From: CAYGBW01 sp964348185 | GTDB lineage: Bacteria > Desulfobacterota > BSN033 > WVXP01 | Assembly: GCA_964348185.1 (NCBI GenBank) | Contig: CAYGBW010000164.1 | Location: 1-11,286 of the forward strand | Reading direction: 5' to 3' | Length of the DNA stretch: 11,286 nt | Shown here: in pieces, positions 1 to 6,730 of the stretch | How positions within the stretch are numbered: position 1 is the first letter of the stretch | Layout: every line of letters begins with the position of its first letter | Translations under genes and position numbers: made by a program | Notes under the pieces: generated by a model | Database searches by the model: none | What the model saw: the letters and a program-made list of their open reading frames with translations, nothing else | What the model was told of the DNA's origin: nothing

Positions 1-995
1 TATGGGCACTGAAGCAGGAAAACCGGAGCCTTAGGGCCAGGATGGAATCTCAGTTTGGATTTGACCTTCTTGTGGGTAACTCAACGGCTATGCTAAGGTC
101 AAAGGAGTTGATCGCCCAGGTCGGGCCGACCGACGCAACCGTCTTGATTCAGGGGGAAACCGGAACTGGCAAGGAGTTGGTGTCCCGTGCGATTCATCGC
201 CATAGTCCCCGTTCGCAAAACAAGTTCGTGCCAGTTGATTGTGCCGCCATCAGTGAGACCGTGATGGAGAGTGAGCTCTTCGGCCATGTCAAGGGAGCTT
301 TTACGGGAGCTCACACCTCTACGCCGGGGCTGATTCGTTCAGCCGAGAGGGGGACTCTATTCCTGGATGAAGTCAGTGAACTCTCCCTGTCCGTTCAAGT
401 GAAGCTGCTCAGAACCCTTCAGGAGAAAGAAGTTCGGCCTGTCGGCAGCAGCAGAAGTTATCGGGTTGATGTCAGGCTTCTGGCGGCGACCAATCGAAAT
501 CTGGCGGAAGAGCTTGCCCGGGGGAATTTTCGGGAAGACCTCTTCTACAGGTTGAACGTACTCACCATAAATGTCCCTCCCTTGAGGGATCGGAAAGAAG
601 ATATTCCACTGCTGGCGAGATATTTCTTAAAGCGCTTTTCCGTCGATTGTTCGCCGGTGAAAGAGATCTCTCAGGAAGCTCTCTTCTGCCTGGAAAACTA
701 CGATTGGCCGGGAAATGTTCGGGAACTCGAAAATGTGATCCGCCGGGCCGTTGCTCTTGGGCGGGAGGATACCATCCGCCCAAGAGATCTTCCTCGCAAT
801 TTTCATGTCCCACCTAAGGAGTCTTTTCAAGGAGTTTTCCGCCCGGCTGATGACAGCCTGGCTGCCAATGAAAAAGCGGCCATTCAAAACGCATTGCTCA
901 AAAGCGGCAAAAACCGGAAGCGTTCCGCTCAGATTCTTGGGATCGGGGAAGCCACCCTCTATCGGAAAATGAAGAAATACCGCATCAATTGCTAG
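1..995 (+). CDS. Sigma-54-dependent transcriptional activator, NtrC family (5' partial)
   Basis: This is the AAA+ and DNA-binding part of a bacterial enhancer-binding protein, which remodels sigma-54 RNA polymerase using ATP. Counting from the ATG at 42, Walker A (GETGTGKE) is at residues 38-45, the sigma-54-contacting GAFTGA loop at 85-90 and Walker B (GTLFLDE) at 104-110. Conserved RNRNL-type sensor and WPGNVREL segments follow. The C-terminus carries a Fis-type helix-turn-helix (RSAQILGIGEATLYRKMKKY). The reading frame is open to the window edge, and the residues before that ATG (WALKQENRSLRAR) match the linker helix that normally joins a receiver domain to the AAA+ domain. I therefore take ATG 42 as internal and the gene as truncated by the window. 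The likely full protein is a response regulator with a receiver domain upstream, but a PAS or GAF sensor domain is possible. Target genes are unknown. Confidence 0.93.
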   Translation, partial: WALKQENRSLRARMESQFGFDLLVGNSTAMLRSKELIAQVGPTDATVLIQGETGTGKELVSRAIHRHSPRSQNKFVPVDCAAISETVMESELFGHVKGAFTGAHTSTPGLIRSAERGTLFLDEVSELSLSVQVKLLRTLQEKEVRPVGSSRSYRVDVRLLAATNRNLAEELARGNFREDLFYRLNVLTINVPPLRDRKEDIPLLARYFLKRFSVDCSPVKEISQEALFCLENYDWPGNVRELENVIRRAVALGREDTIRPRDLPRNFHVPPKESFQGVFRPADDSLAANEKAAIQNALLKSGKNRKRSAQILGIGEATLYRKMKKYRINC

Positions 996-1077
996 ACCGC
1001 TGCAACCACTCCGGCTTAAAGACCTCTACAATACCCTCTGACCCACCGCCTTATGAGAAGCCACCTGTCTAGCCCTT

Positions 1078-1127
1078 CTATCAATATGATAGGCTCAAGG
1101 CGCGTTCGGCTATCAATTAGATAGGCT
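1078..1127. promoter_or_regulatory. Pair of matching dyad sites, 32 bp apart
   Basis: Two near-identical 18-bp sites start at 1078 (ctatcaatatgataggct) and 1110 (ctatcaattagataggct), with 16 of 18 bases the same. Each is itself an inverted repeat (CTATCA-ata-TGATAG and CTATC-aatta-GATAG). The centre-to-centre distance is 32 bp, close to three helical turns, so two dimers would bind the same DNA face. They lie 83 bp after the activator stop codon and about 480 bp before the acyltransferase. This looks like a paired operator or upstream activating site. The bound protein is unknown; the neighbouring activator is one candidate. Confidence 0.5.
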
Positions 1128-1424
1128 TGTGTTTTTCAAGACAAAGGGTATCTTTCCAAAATCAAAAAGATTTTCAAAGGCCACTCTTCCGGTACACTTA
1201 TTGCTAAAAAAGTTATCATGTTTCAATCAAAACTCCACTATATTAGTTAATACTTCAATTCTTGACTCAGATTTGTTATTCTCTGCTCAATTCTGTCATG
1301 TTCAATCAGCGTTATCATGTTAATCGATTTGGCAGTAATCAATTCATTTTATTGTGTTCCTAGCAAATCGAGAGTTTTTTGTTGACTTGAAACTCCATAT
1401 TCATTACTGTCTGGTATTCTCCCT
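1128..1424. other. AT-rich intergenic stretch with short repeats
   Basis: This part of the 607-bp gap between the activator and the acyltransferase is clearly richer in A and T than the flanking genes. An exact 11-bp direct repeat, gttatcatgtt, occurs at 1212-1222 and 1311-1321. TCATGTT occurs three times (1216, 1296, 1315), twice followed by a CAATCA sequence. The one ORF here (1129-1323, 64 codons) has no ribosome binding site and a low-complexity product, so I do not call it. The stretch could be regulatory DNA bound by a nucleoid protein or foreign DNA. Nothing else is recognisable. Confidence 0.4.
1382..1410 (+). promoter_or_regulatory. Weak sigma-70-type promoter candidate
   Basis: TTGACT at 1382-1387 (5 of 6 bases of the -35 consensus) is followed after 17 bp by TACTGT at 1405-1410 (3 of 6). 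It points toward the acyltransferase/epimerase pair, with about 190 bp of leader. The -10 match is poor. It is the best element seen in the gap, and no -24/-12 sigma-54 element was found. Confidence 0.3.
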
Positions 1425-1484
1425 ATGACTCAGATGGATAATCGCCGACGGGGGGAGCAGCGGGGTAAGCGTCGACGTCTTTAG
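1425..1484 (+). CDS. Possible 19-residue Arg-rich leader peptide
   Basis: An ATG at 1425 opens a 19-codon frame (MTQMDNRRRGEQRGKRRRL) ending in TAG, just after the candidate promoter at 1382-1410. Eight of the 19 residues are Arg and one is Lys. There is no good ribosome binding site (tctccct precedes it). The sequence resembles the basic N-terminus found on some PilZ proteins, but the frame after the stop does not continue as one. It may be a short leader ORF, a remnant or chance. It is listed because it is the only short frame with a distinctive product in this gap. Confidence 0.15.
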   Translation: MTQMDNRRRGEQRGKRRRL

Positions 1485-1602
1485 CCAGCCTTGATTCAAA
1501 TGACGCATTTCGGCTTTCGCCACGGGGATGAGTTTTCCAGATTTTGAGAGACTAACCCGATGGCCTGGATTGGCTTGGTGGCTTCATTGGAGGTGAAGAG
1601 GG

Positions 1603-2589
1603 ATGAAGAAGGGCAGTCTGAGTAGATTCCTGCAGTCTTTTGTCTTCATGACGCTTGTCAAGGTTTCCCCGTGGAAGGTTTCCTTCTACTTTCTCTGGCT
1701 GGTGACAATCCTTTACTTCCTGGCCAATCGAGAAACAGAAATCGTAAGGAGCAATATCGAGGAGGTCTTCGGAAGGAATCGAGAGCCCGAAGAGATTGAC
1801 ATCATCTTTAGGTCAACCCTCAAGGGGATCTTCAATCACTACTTCGAGAAACTCTTTCTGGCCGTCAGCACAAACCAGGAGTGGAGGGACTATTTTCTAG
1901 AAAGAATTCGTATTTCCGGAAAGAGCCTCTTGGACCGCTTCCTTGTCCTAGGCAAGGGATTGATTCTCATAACCGCCCATTTCGGCGGTGTGGAGTTTTT
2001 GCCTGGGTTTTTGGCCCTTCTTGGATACCGTGTTGCCATCATCGCGAAGTTCAAGACTCAGAGACTCAGAGAAAAGTGCGAAGAGAAGGCGACAAGTGTA
2101 GGAGCGACAATTATCGATGCCAACGAAAAAAACAGTTTCTTTTCGGCCCTTTTGGCACTGAAGGAGGGGAGAATCCTGATCACACAGTGTGACGAGGTGG
2201 AATGTTGGCGAACCGATCCGGAAAGAACCGTTCCCCTCCTAGGAACGTCCTTTCAAGTGGATCGGACAATGGCCATACTCCAGAAAAGGTCGGGAGCGCC
2301 GGTTGTGTTTGGATATATGAGAAGGGAAGAGAAGGGGAGTTATGTGGCCAAAATTGAGGAAGTATATGAGCCAGATGGGGCATTCCCTCGGCGGCTGGGA
2401 GAGAGGATCCTGAAAAAACTCGAAATGCTTGTTTACACTCATCCCGACCAATGGTACATTTGGAAGAACTTTCAACGCATGAAACCACCTAGACGGGAGG
2501 GAATCGCAGTTGAAGATTACAAGGGCCGGAATCTTCGGACTGTGCCTCCCCCTCTCGCAGTCTATCGTCCATCATTCAGCTTTTCGTAA
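1603..2589 (+). CDS. LpxL/HtrB-type lysophospholipid acyltransferase
   Basis: This is a member of the bacterial lipid A biosynthesis acyltransferase family, membrane enzymes that add a secondary acyl chain to lipid A or a related glycolipid. The catalytic HX4E motif is at residues 126-131 (HFGGVE), preceded by the typical strand LILITA. The family segments ILITQCDE (191-198), VPLLGTSFQVDR (210-221) and APVVFGYMRR (232-241), and the C-terminal HPDQWYIWKNF (280-290), are all present. A hydrophobic segment at about 28-41 is the probable membrane anchor. The start is well supported: GGAGGTGA at 1589-1596 is 6 nt before the ATG. The length of 328 is slightly above the usual 290-310. The last 27 or so residues lie beyond the recognisable domain and are translated from DNA that also encodes the N-terminus of the next gene. 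The exact acceptor and acyl donor cannot be read from sequence. Confidence 0.88.
   Translation: MKKGSLSRFLQSFVFMTLVKVSPWKVSFYFLWLVTILYFLANRETEIVRSNIEEVFGRNREPEEIDIIFRSTLKGIFNHYFEKLFLAVSTNQEWRDYFLERIRISGKSLLDRFLVLGKGLILITAHFGGVEFLPGFLALLGYRVAIIAKFKTQRLREKCEEKATSVGATIIDANEKNSFFSALLALKEGRILITQCDEVECWRTDPERTVPLLGTSFQVDRTMAILQKRSGAPVVFGYMRREEKGSYVAKIEEVYEPDGAFPRRLGERILKKLEMLVYTHPDQWYIWKNFQRMKPPRREGIAVEDYKGRNLRTVPPPLAVYRPSFSFS
2495..2512 (+). promoter_or_regulatory. Ribosome binding site and TTG start of the epimerase gene, inside the acyltransferase gene
   Basis: GGGAGG at 2495-2500 lies 9 nt before a TTG at 2510-2512. That TTG opens a frame whose first residues (MKITRAGIFGLCLPL) match the normal N-terminus of enolase-superfamily epimerases, so it fixes the start. 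The whole signal lies within the coding region of the upstream gene, giving an 80-bp overlap in a +1 frame. Both genes must be translated from this DNA. Confidence 0.7.
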
Positions 2590-3640
2590 CTCCACGGACA
2601 ATATCGTTGTCAGGCTCTGTTCTGATGACCTTGAGGGCTACGGTGAGAGTGTTCCCAGAAGCTACGTGACAGGGGAATCGGTCCAGTCTGCCTTTGAAAT
2701 ACTCAGACGATCGTTGATACCCTCCCTTTCCGGTAGGAGCTTCCCCTCTATCGAAGCGGTGAAGGAATACCTTTCAGAGTTGGGGAGGAGTGCAATCTGC
2801 CAAACCCATCTGTCTGCCTTCTGTGGTTTTGAACTGGCCCTTCTCGACCTGTCCAGCAAATACTGGAACCAATCTCTAGAGGGGATGTTCGGATTCCGTT
2901 GGAGACAGCCTCCCCCTTATAGTGCGGTTATTCCGATGCTCCCCCAGGACGGAATGGAGGCCTTTATCGCTTTGTTGAAAAAGAACAACATGAGAAACAT
3001 CAAGATCAAGGTCGGGGCGCGCATAGACCCCGCGGTATTTGAAAAGACCCTGTCGGTCTTGGGCACCGATGTGAATCTTCGCGTCGACGCCAACGGGGCC
3101 TGGACAGTGAAAGAGGCATTGAAAAACATCGAACAGCTCGAGGCCTTTGGGGTCCAAGCTGTTGAACAACCCGTGGCAAAGGAGAACCTGAGAGGTCTCA
3201 AAGAGGTCACTGTCCATTCAAGAATCCCCATCATCGCTGATGAATCGGTCTGTTCTGTCCAAGACGCCAGAAACCTATTGGAGACGGGAGCATGCCACGC
3301 CTTCAATGTCCGAATCTCGAAATGCGGCGGATTCATCAGTTCCCTGGCCGTTGTGGATATAGCCAAAAGAGGAGGCCTGAGATGCCAGATGGGATGCCAG
3401 GTTGGGGAGACAGGAATCCTCTCAGCGGCTGGTCGCCATCTGGCAGGATGGTTCGACGACCTCCTGTATGTTGAGGGGTCATTTGGCACCTGGGTGCTTC
3501 AAGAGGACATTGTAGAGGAAGACATCCGTTTTGGACGAGGCGGCCGCGCCCGTCCTCTGTTGGGAAGTGGACTCGGCGTGCACGTCAATCAAGAGGCTCT
3601 CCAAAGGCACGCTACAGCCTCCGAGACGGTAATATTCTGA
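2510..3640 (+). CDS. Dipeptide epimerase-like enzyme (enolase superfamily, muconate lactonizing subgroup)
   Basis: This barrel enzyme abstracts a proton alpha to a carboxylate. The family is best known for L-Ala-D/L-Glu epimerase, which recycles peptidoglycan peptides, but it also includes o-succinylbenzoate synthase and cycloisomerases. An N-terminal capping domain (about 1-125) includes GYGESVPRSYVTGE at 43-56. The catalytic KxK (K165, K167) is in NIKIKVG. Metal ligands are D193 (RVDANGAW), E219 (VEQP) and D244 (IADES), and the opposite-face lysine is K271 (ISKCGG). All catalytic residues are intact. The barrel end has GCQVGETGILSAAG and then YVEGSFGTW, where the well-studied Ala-Glu epimerases have a DxD motif that binds the dipeptide ammonium group. 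I see no DxD there, so the substrate is open. The length of 376 is normal. Overlap with the acyltransferase implies a shared mRNA and suggests a role in envelope turnover. Confidence 0.85.
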   Translation: MKITRAGIFGLCLPLSQSIVHHSAFRNSTDNIVVRLCSDDLEGYGESVPRSYVTGESVQSAFEILRRSLIPSLSGRSFPSIEAVKEYLSELGRSAICQTHLSAFCGFELALLDLSSKYWNQSLEGMFGFRWRQPPPYSAVIPMLPQDGMEAFIALLKKNNMRNIKIKVGARIDPAVFEKTLSVLGTDVNLRVDANGAWTVKEALKNIEQLEAFGVQAVEQPVAKENLRGLKEVTVHSRIPIIADESVCSVQDARNLLETGACHAFNVRISKCGGFISSLAVVDIAKRGGLRCQMGCQVGETGILSAAGRHLAGWFDDLLYVEGSFGTWVLQEDIVEEDIRFGRGGRARPLLGSGLGVHVNQEALQRHATASETVIF

Positions 3641-3721
3641 GAGATTGGCGTCCGAGTCTTTCTGAGCGGTGTTCAAATAGGGGCCCCAGGATCAACGACC
3701 GCGTATCCCTCGGCTTGCTGC

Positions 3722-4186
3722 TCAAGGTTTAGGCCTCGATCCTCTCTCCTCGTAAAGAAGATAATCGTCCAGAATTCTCTTATGATCAAAAGCCAGGATT
3801 TCAGGCATGTTCAATGCTCCAAATACCCGGACCTCACCGGCATCATCTCCGGCTCTCGGTTGACCCGTCGACCTGGCAATAAAAACGGTCGTAACAGAAT
3901 GGTGCCGAGGGTCTCGATGGGGATCTGAGTAAGTGTAGAACTGTTCGACCAACTCAACGTCCAAGCCAGTTTCCTCTTTAGCCTCACGAACCGCTGCCTC
4001 CTCCAGGCTTTCTCCGTAGTCGCAAAATCCCCCTGGGAGCGCCCACATTCGCGGCTCTCTATTCCTCCTGATGAGGAGAATTCCCTCTTCCCTGTTGGGT
4101 GTCAGGCATCGAATAATGATGTCGACCGTCAGTAGGGGGGAGCGGTATTGCTTAATGGGATTGCCACATTTCGGACAGTGGATCAT
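3722..4186 (-). CDS. Nudix hydrolase with N-terminal zinc-ribbon knuckle
   Basis: Nudix enzymes cleave nucleoside diphosphates linked to another group, such as ADP-ribose, NADH or damaged nucleotides, using Mg2+. The full Nudix box GX5EX7REUXEEXGU is at residues 53-75 (G53, E59, R67, E68, E71, E72, G74). WALPGG precedes it and YTYSDPHRDPR follows (84-94), a feature of the ADP-ribose pyrophosphatase-like branch. The N-terminus has one CPKCG knuckle (4-8), half of a zinc ribbon. ATG 4186 gives the family's usual start but has only a weak ribosome site. The frame stays open upstream with further Cys pairs; see the entry for 4187-4330. The gene follows the aminotransferase on the same strand, with 143 bp between, and converges on the epimerase. 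The substrate is unassigned. Confidence 0.87.
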   Translation of the reverse strand: MIHCPKCGNPIKQYRSPLLTVDIIIRCLTPNREEGILLIRRNREPRMWALPGGFCDYGESLEEAAVREAKEETGLDVELVEQFYTYSDPHRDPRHHSVTTVFIARSTGQPRAGDDAGEVRVFGALNMPEILAFDHKRILDDYLLYEERGSRPKP

Positions 4187-4330
4187 CTCTGATTTCTCAT
4201 TCTCCGGTCCACAGCAAGCCTTGCAGATTCCCAGTGGGTAGGCCGCATCATCCCCTTTTCGTGAGAGTTCAAACAGACACTCAGAGCAAACAAACCTTTC
4301 GCAGGACTCACCGTAGGCCCGATCCCCTCC
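4187..4330 (-). other. Cys-rich in-frame stretch upstream of the Nudix gene, without a start codon
   Basis: Read in the Nudix frame, these 48 codons have no stop and encode a zinc-ribbon-like peptide. It contains RFVCSECLFEL and then LGICKACCGPE before the CPKCG of the called protein. The spacing of the CxxC and CxxCC pairs looks like real coding sequence. Yet there is no ATG, GTG or TTG in this frame back to the upstream in-frame stop (TAA at 4510-4508, inside the aminotransferase gene). In another frame, a GTG at 4311 lies 12 nt after GGAGGGG, which directly follows the aminotransferase stop. That frame runs 42 codons to a TGA overlapping the Nudix start as ATGA. A one-base shift near 4295-4305 would join this GTG to the Cys-rich frame (VSPAK-FVCSEC). 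Options are a frameshift or sequencing error, a non-standard start, or a decayed N-terminus. Confidence 0.45.
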
Positions 4331-5523
4331 TAAACGAGCTGGGCTAGAGCCCCTTCGATGCGCTCTAGCCCCTTTTCGATATTCTCCGTAGAGGTGGCGA
4401 ATGAGAGTCTCTCGTACCCTTCTGCTCCGAAGCTTTGGCCAGGGACCAATGCGACGTGAGATGTTGTGAGGAGATAATCGGCGAGGTCCATGGAATCGAT
4501 GATCTCTTTATCCTGGTATGTCCGACCGAACCAGGACGAGAAATTGGGAAACACATAGAAGGCCCCCCGAGGCTTGAAGCACGAAACTCCCTCTATGGTG
4601 TTTAATCGGTTGATGATAAGATCGCGGCGCTCGTGAAAAATCTGAACCATCTCCCTTACGGTCTCTTGGGGACCAGCCAAGGCCGCGGTTGCCGCTTTCT
4701 GAGAGATAGAGGTCGGATTCGACGTGCTTTGACTCTGAATGCTCGCCATGGCCTTAATCAGTTCAGCCGGGCCTGCGGTGAAACCGATGCGCCATCCTGT
4801 CATGGAGTAAGTCTTGGACACCCCGTGGACAATGATTGTTCGATCTTTCAGCTCCCTATCGAGAGAGGCGATGGATGTATATTGGAAGCCGTCGAACACA
4901 ATCTTTTCATAGATATCATCCGAAATGACATAGATCCCTTGTTCCAGAACGATCTCTGCCAACGCCTCCAGATCCTTCCTTTCATACGCTGTACCCGTGG
5001 GATTAGAGGGACTGTTGAGGAGCAGGGCCTTTGTTTTTGGAGTGATGACCTCCTTGAGGCGTTCCGGAGGGATTCTGAACCCCTCCTCCTCTGACGTGTC
5101 TACGATCACGGGTGTAGCGCCGGCCAGTTCCACTATGGGGGGATAGGAAACCCAGAAGGGAGCGGGGATGATCACCTCATCTCCAGTGCCCAAAAGGGCC
5201 TGGGCCAGATTGTAGATGGCATGTTTTCCCCCACAGGAAACGAGAATCTCCGACCTATCGAAGTGCAGACCGTTATCTCTTCTGAATTTTTCGATGATAG
5301 CATCCTTAAGCTCATCCGTACCGCCCACGGGCGTATATTTTGTGAAACCATTGTGAATCGCCTGAATGGCGGCCTCTTTGATGTGGGCGGGCGTGTCAAA
5401 ATCAGGTTCTCCAGCCCCAAAGCTGACGACATCGAGTCCCTGAGTGCGCATGGAGATGGCTTTGGCTGTGATAGCAAGGGTAGGCGACGGGCTGAGCTGA
5501 CGGACTCTTTCTGATAGATTCAT
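4330..5523 (-). CDS. aspC: Pyridoxal phosphate-dependent aspartate-type aminotransferase (class I)
   Basis: This enzyme transfers the amino group between an amino acid and a 2-oxoacid, typically aspartate and 2-oxoglutarate, in the cytoplasm. The PLP lysine is K237 in GVSKTYSMTGWR. Supporting residues are N174 in SPSNPTG, D202/D203 and Y205 in SDDIY, R245 in GWR, and R372 in YERLSFA, which should bind the substrate carboxylate. The N-terminal SFGAGEPDFDTP (34-45) and KYTPVGGTDELK are typical of the bacterial Ib/gamma-type aspartate aminotransferases. The length of 397 is normal. The start is clear: GGAGGTGA (minus strand, 5534-5527) precedes the ATG. ArsA lies 235 bp upstream on the same strand and the Nudix gene follows. 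Some members also use prephenate or aromatic 2-oxoacids, so the substrate range is uncertain. It could feed 2-oxoacids to the oxidoreductase operon nearby. Confidence 0.92.
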   Translation of the reverse strand: MNLSERVRQLSPSPTLAITAKAISMRTQGLDVVSFGAGEPDFDTPAHIKEAAIQAIHNGFTKYTPVGGTDELKDAIIEKFRRDNGLHFDRSEILVSCGGKHAIYNLAQALLGTGDEVIIPAPFWVSYPPIVELAGATPVIVDTSEEEGFRIPPERLKEVITPKTKALLLNSPSNPTGTAYERKDLEALAEIVLEQGIYVISDDIYEKIVFDGFQYTSIASLDRELKDRTIIVHGVSKTYSMTGWRIGFTAGPAELIKAMASIQSQSTSNPTSISQKAATAALAGPQETVREMVQIFHERRDLIINRLNTIEGVSCFKPRGAFYVFPNFSSWFGRTYQDKEIIDSMDLADYLLTTSHVALVPGQSFGAEGYERLSFATSTENIEKGLERIEGALAQLV

Positions 5524-5758
5524 TTCTCACCTCCTCGTCGATCTGACGGGTCGCCCCTGGAAGATGTCGGTGACCCCTCTGAAAGGAGTTTCTGTCTCCC
5601 CCCTGGACCGGACGATTCGAATTGAAGGTTTACGCGCCTTTTCGTGCTTCAAGCTCTCCACCTCAAAGGGATCAGAAAGAGATAACCCGCCTCATGCAGA
5701 ACGCCCGCCCAGGAAAAGGACCCCGCGAACCCGCCGATTTTCTCCTCAAGGACTATCT
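5524..5758. other. Gap between the ArsA-family and aminotransferase genes; possible small plus-strand frame
   Basis: No clear minus-strand promoter or terminator was found here besides the aminotransferase ribosome site. On the plus strand, a frame opening at a TTG (5622) ends at TAG 5760-5762. Its last 30 codons read like protein (QKEITRLMQNARPGKGPREP, then ADFLLKDYL), but it has no good ribosome site and no match I recognise. A longer frame (5564-5776) in another phase has a basic, low-complexity product and looks like chance. A decayed gene end is possible. Confidence 0.25.
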
Positions 5759-6718
5759 CTAGGGGGGACCAAATAGAATCCGAGAGATCTCTTTGATTCG
5801 GTCTACTCCCTTCACCTCTTGGGGAGACTCAGGCAAGTGGACCATCCGAATACGATGACCGTAGGTCTCCTCAAGGGTACGAAGATACATCCGCTGCATC
5901 TTTTGTTTGACCTCATGGAACGAACAATCGGCATGATCAATCACATGATTGATAATCAGGTATCTGACGGTCAACTGATACTCATCGAAATCTTTGATGA
6001 TACGTTCGGTCTGCTTGACCCCAAGAGCCTCAGGTATGGTAACTAGGACAAATATCGTTTTTGCTTGGTCCCGAATGAATCGAACGATTTTTTCCGCCAA
6101 ATACTCCCAGCTGCTTATGATCTCCAAGAGAGAGCGTTTACCTCTACGCAATCGGACGCTGTCTTTGACTTTCTCAAAGTAACTGTAAATGTTAAGATAA
6201 AACTTCGTTGCAGCCTCCAAGTGCTTTAGGAAGATTTGAGGCAGATGCAGGAGCCGCAAGGTATGGCCAGCCGGGGCAGTGTCCCAGACCACCAGATCGT
6301 ATTGGCCCCCTTCCACCAGATCGAGGATATAATTGAGCATATACTCCTCCTCAATCCCGGGGGCCGAGCCGATATAATCCACAAAGTCGTAGTCGAGGTT
6401 GGCAAAGGACGATATGACCTCATAGATTTCCGGACCGAATCGCCTCCGCCACATGTCCAGGACGACCTCAGAACTAATCTCGATCCCGTACAGGTCCCGA
6501 ATGTCCTGGATCCCGGTCTCTCTGTCCCCTATCGAGGTTTCGAAGATATCAGACAGAGAAGGGGTGGGATCGCTGGAAATCACCAGGGTCTTCCTTCCCA
6601 TATTCGCAAAATGCAAAGCCAGGGCAGCGGCGCAGGTCGTCTTCCCGACACCCCCTTTCCCACCGATCATGATGAGCTTGCTGTCCTCTTTGTCCAGTTG
6701 TGACAGCGTCGAGATCAT
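5759..6718 (-). CDS. ArsA/Get3-family ATPase
   Basis: This is a dimeric, deviant Walker A ATPase of the SIMIBI class. Relatives drive arsenite export (ArsA) or deliver tail-anchored membrane proteins (Get3); bacterial single-domain members are mostly uncharacterised. The deviant P-loop GGKGGVGKTT is at residues 19-28 with signature K21. Switch I is DPTPSLSD (50-57), switch II DTAPAGHT (146-153), and the family segments TIPEALGVKQTER (227-239) and LIINHVI (254-260) follow. The Get3 zinc-binding CxxC that normally precedes KMQ..YL is here C265-S-F-H268, so the second Cys is His. There is no second ATPase half and no arsenite-binding Cys triad, and no ars genes are nearby. ATG 6718 has only a weak GGGTGAT before it. 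The gene is divergent from the oxidoreductase operon, which suggests a linked function such as enzyme assembly, but this is inference. Confidence 0.85.
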   Translation of the reverse strand: MISTLSQLDKEDSKLIMIGGKGGVGKTTCAAALALHFANMGRKTLVISSDPTPSLSDIFETSIGDRETGIQDIRDLYGIEISSEVVLDMWRRRFGPEIYEVISSFANLDYDFVDYIGSAPGIEEEYMLNYILDLVEGGQYDLVVWDTAPAGHTLRLLHLPQIFLKHLEAATKFYLNIYSYFEKVKDSVRLRRGKRSLLEIISSWEYLAEKIVRFIRDQAKTIFVLVTIPEALGVKQTERIIKDFDEYQLTVRYLIINHVIDHADCSFHEVKQKMQRMYLRTLEETYGHRIRMVHLPESPQEVKGVDRIKEISRILFGPP

Positions 6719-6730
6719 GGATCACCCGGT

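Noticed and set aside
1129..1323. 64-codon plus-strand ORF in the AT-rich gap
   Set aside because: It has no ribosome binding site, and its Ser/Leu/Phe-rich product has no domain pattern; open frames arise easily in this composition.
1320..1602. Sigma-54 (-24/-12) promoter for the acyltransferase gene
   Set aside because: ttggcagtaatcaattc near 1329 and ttggcttggtggcttc near 1570 lack the GC of the -12 element at the required spacing.
2917..3489. 190-codon minus-strand ORF inside the epimerase gene
   Set aside because: It lies fully opposite a gene with all catalytic residues intact; its product shows no domain and is a shadow frame.
3641..3721. Intrinsic terminator between the convergent epimerase and Nudix genes
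   Set aside because: The short palindrome ggggcccc is present, but there is no stem of useful length followed by a T-run on either strand.
5564..5776. 70-codon plus-strand ORF opposite the gap and the ArsA gene end
   Set aside because: The product is basic and low-complexity, and the frame runs into the ArsA-family gene on the other strand.
5759..6718. Arsenic resistance operon
   Set aside because: There is no ArsB, ArsD, ArsR or arsenate reductase nearby, and the ATPase lacks the duplicated halves and arsenite-binding cysteines of true ArsA.
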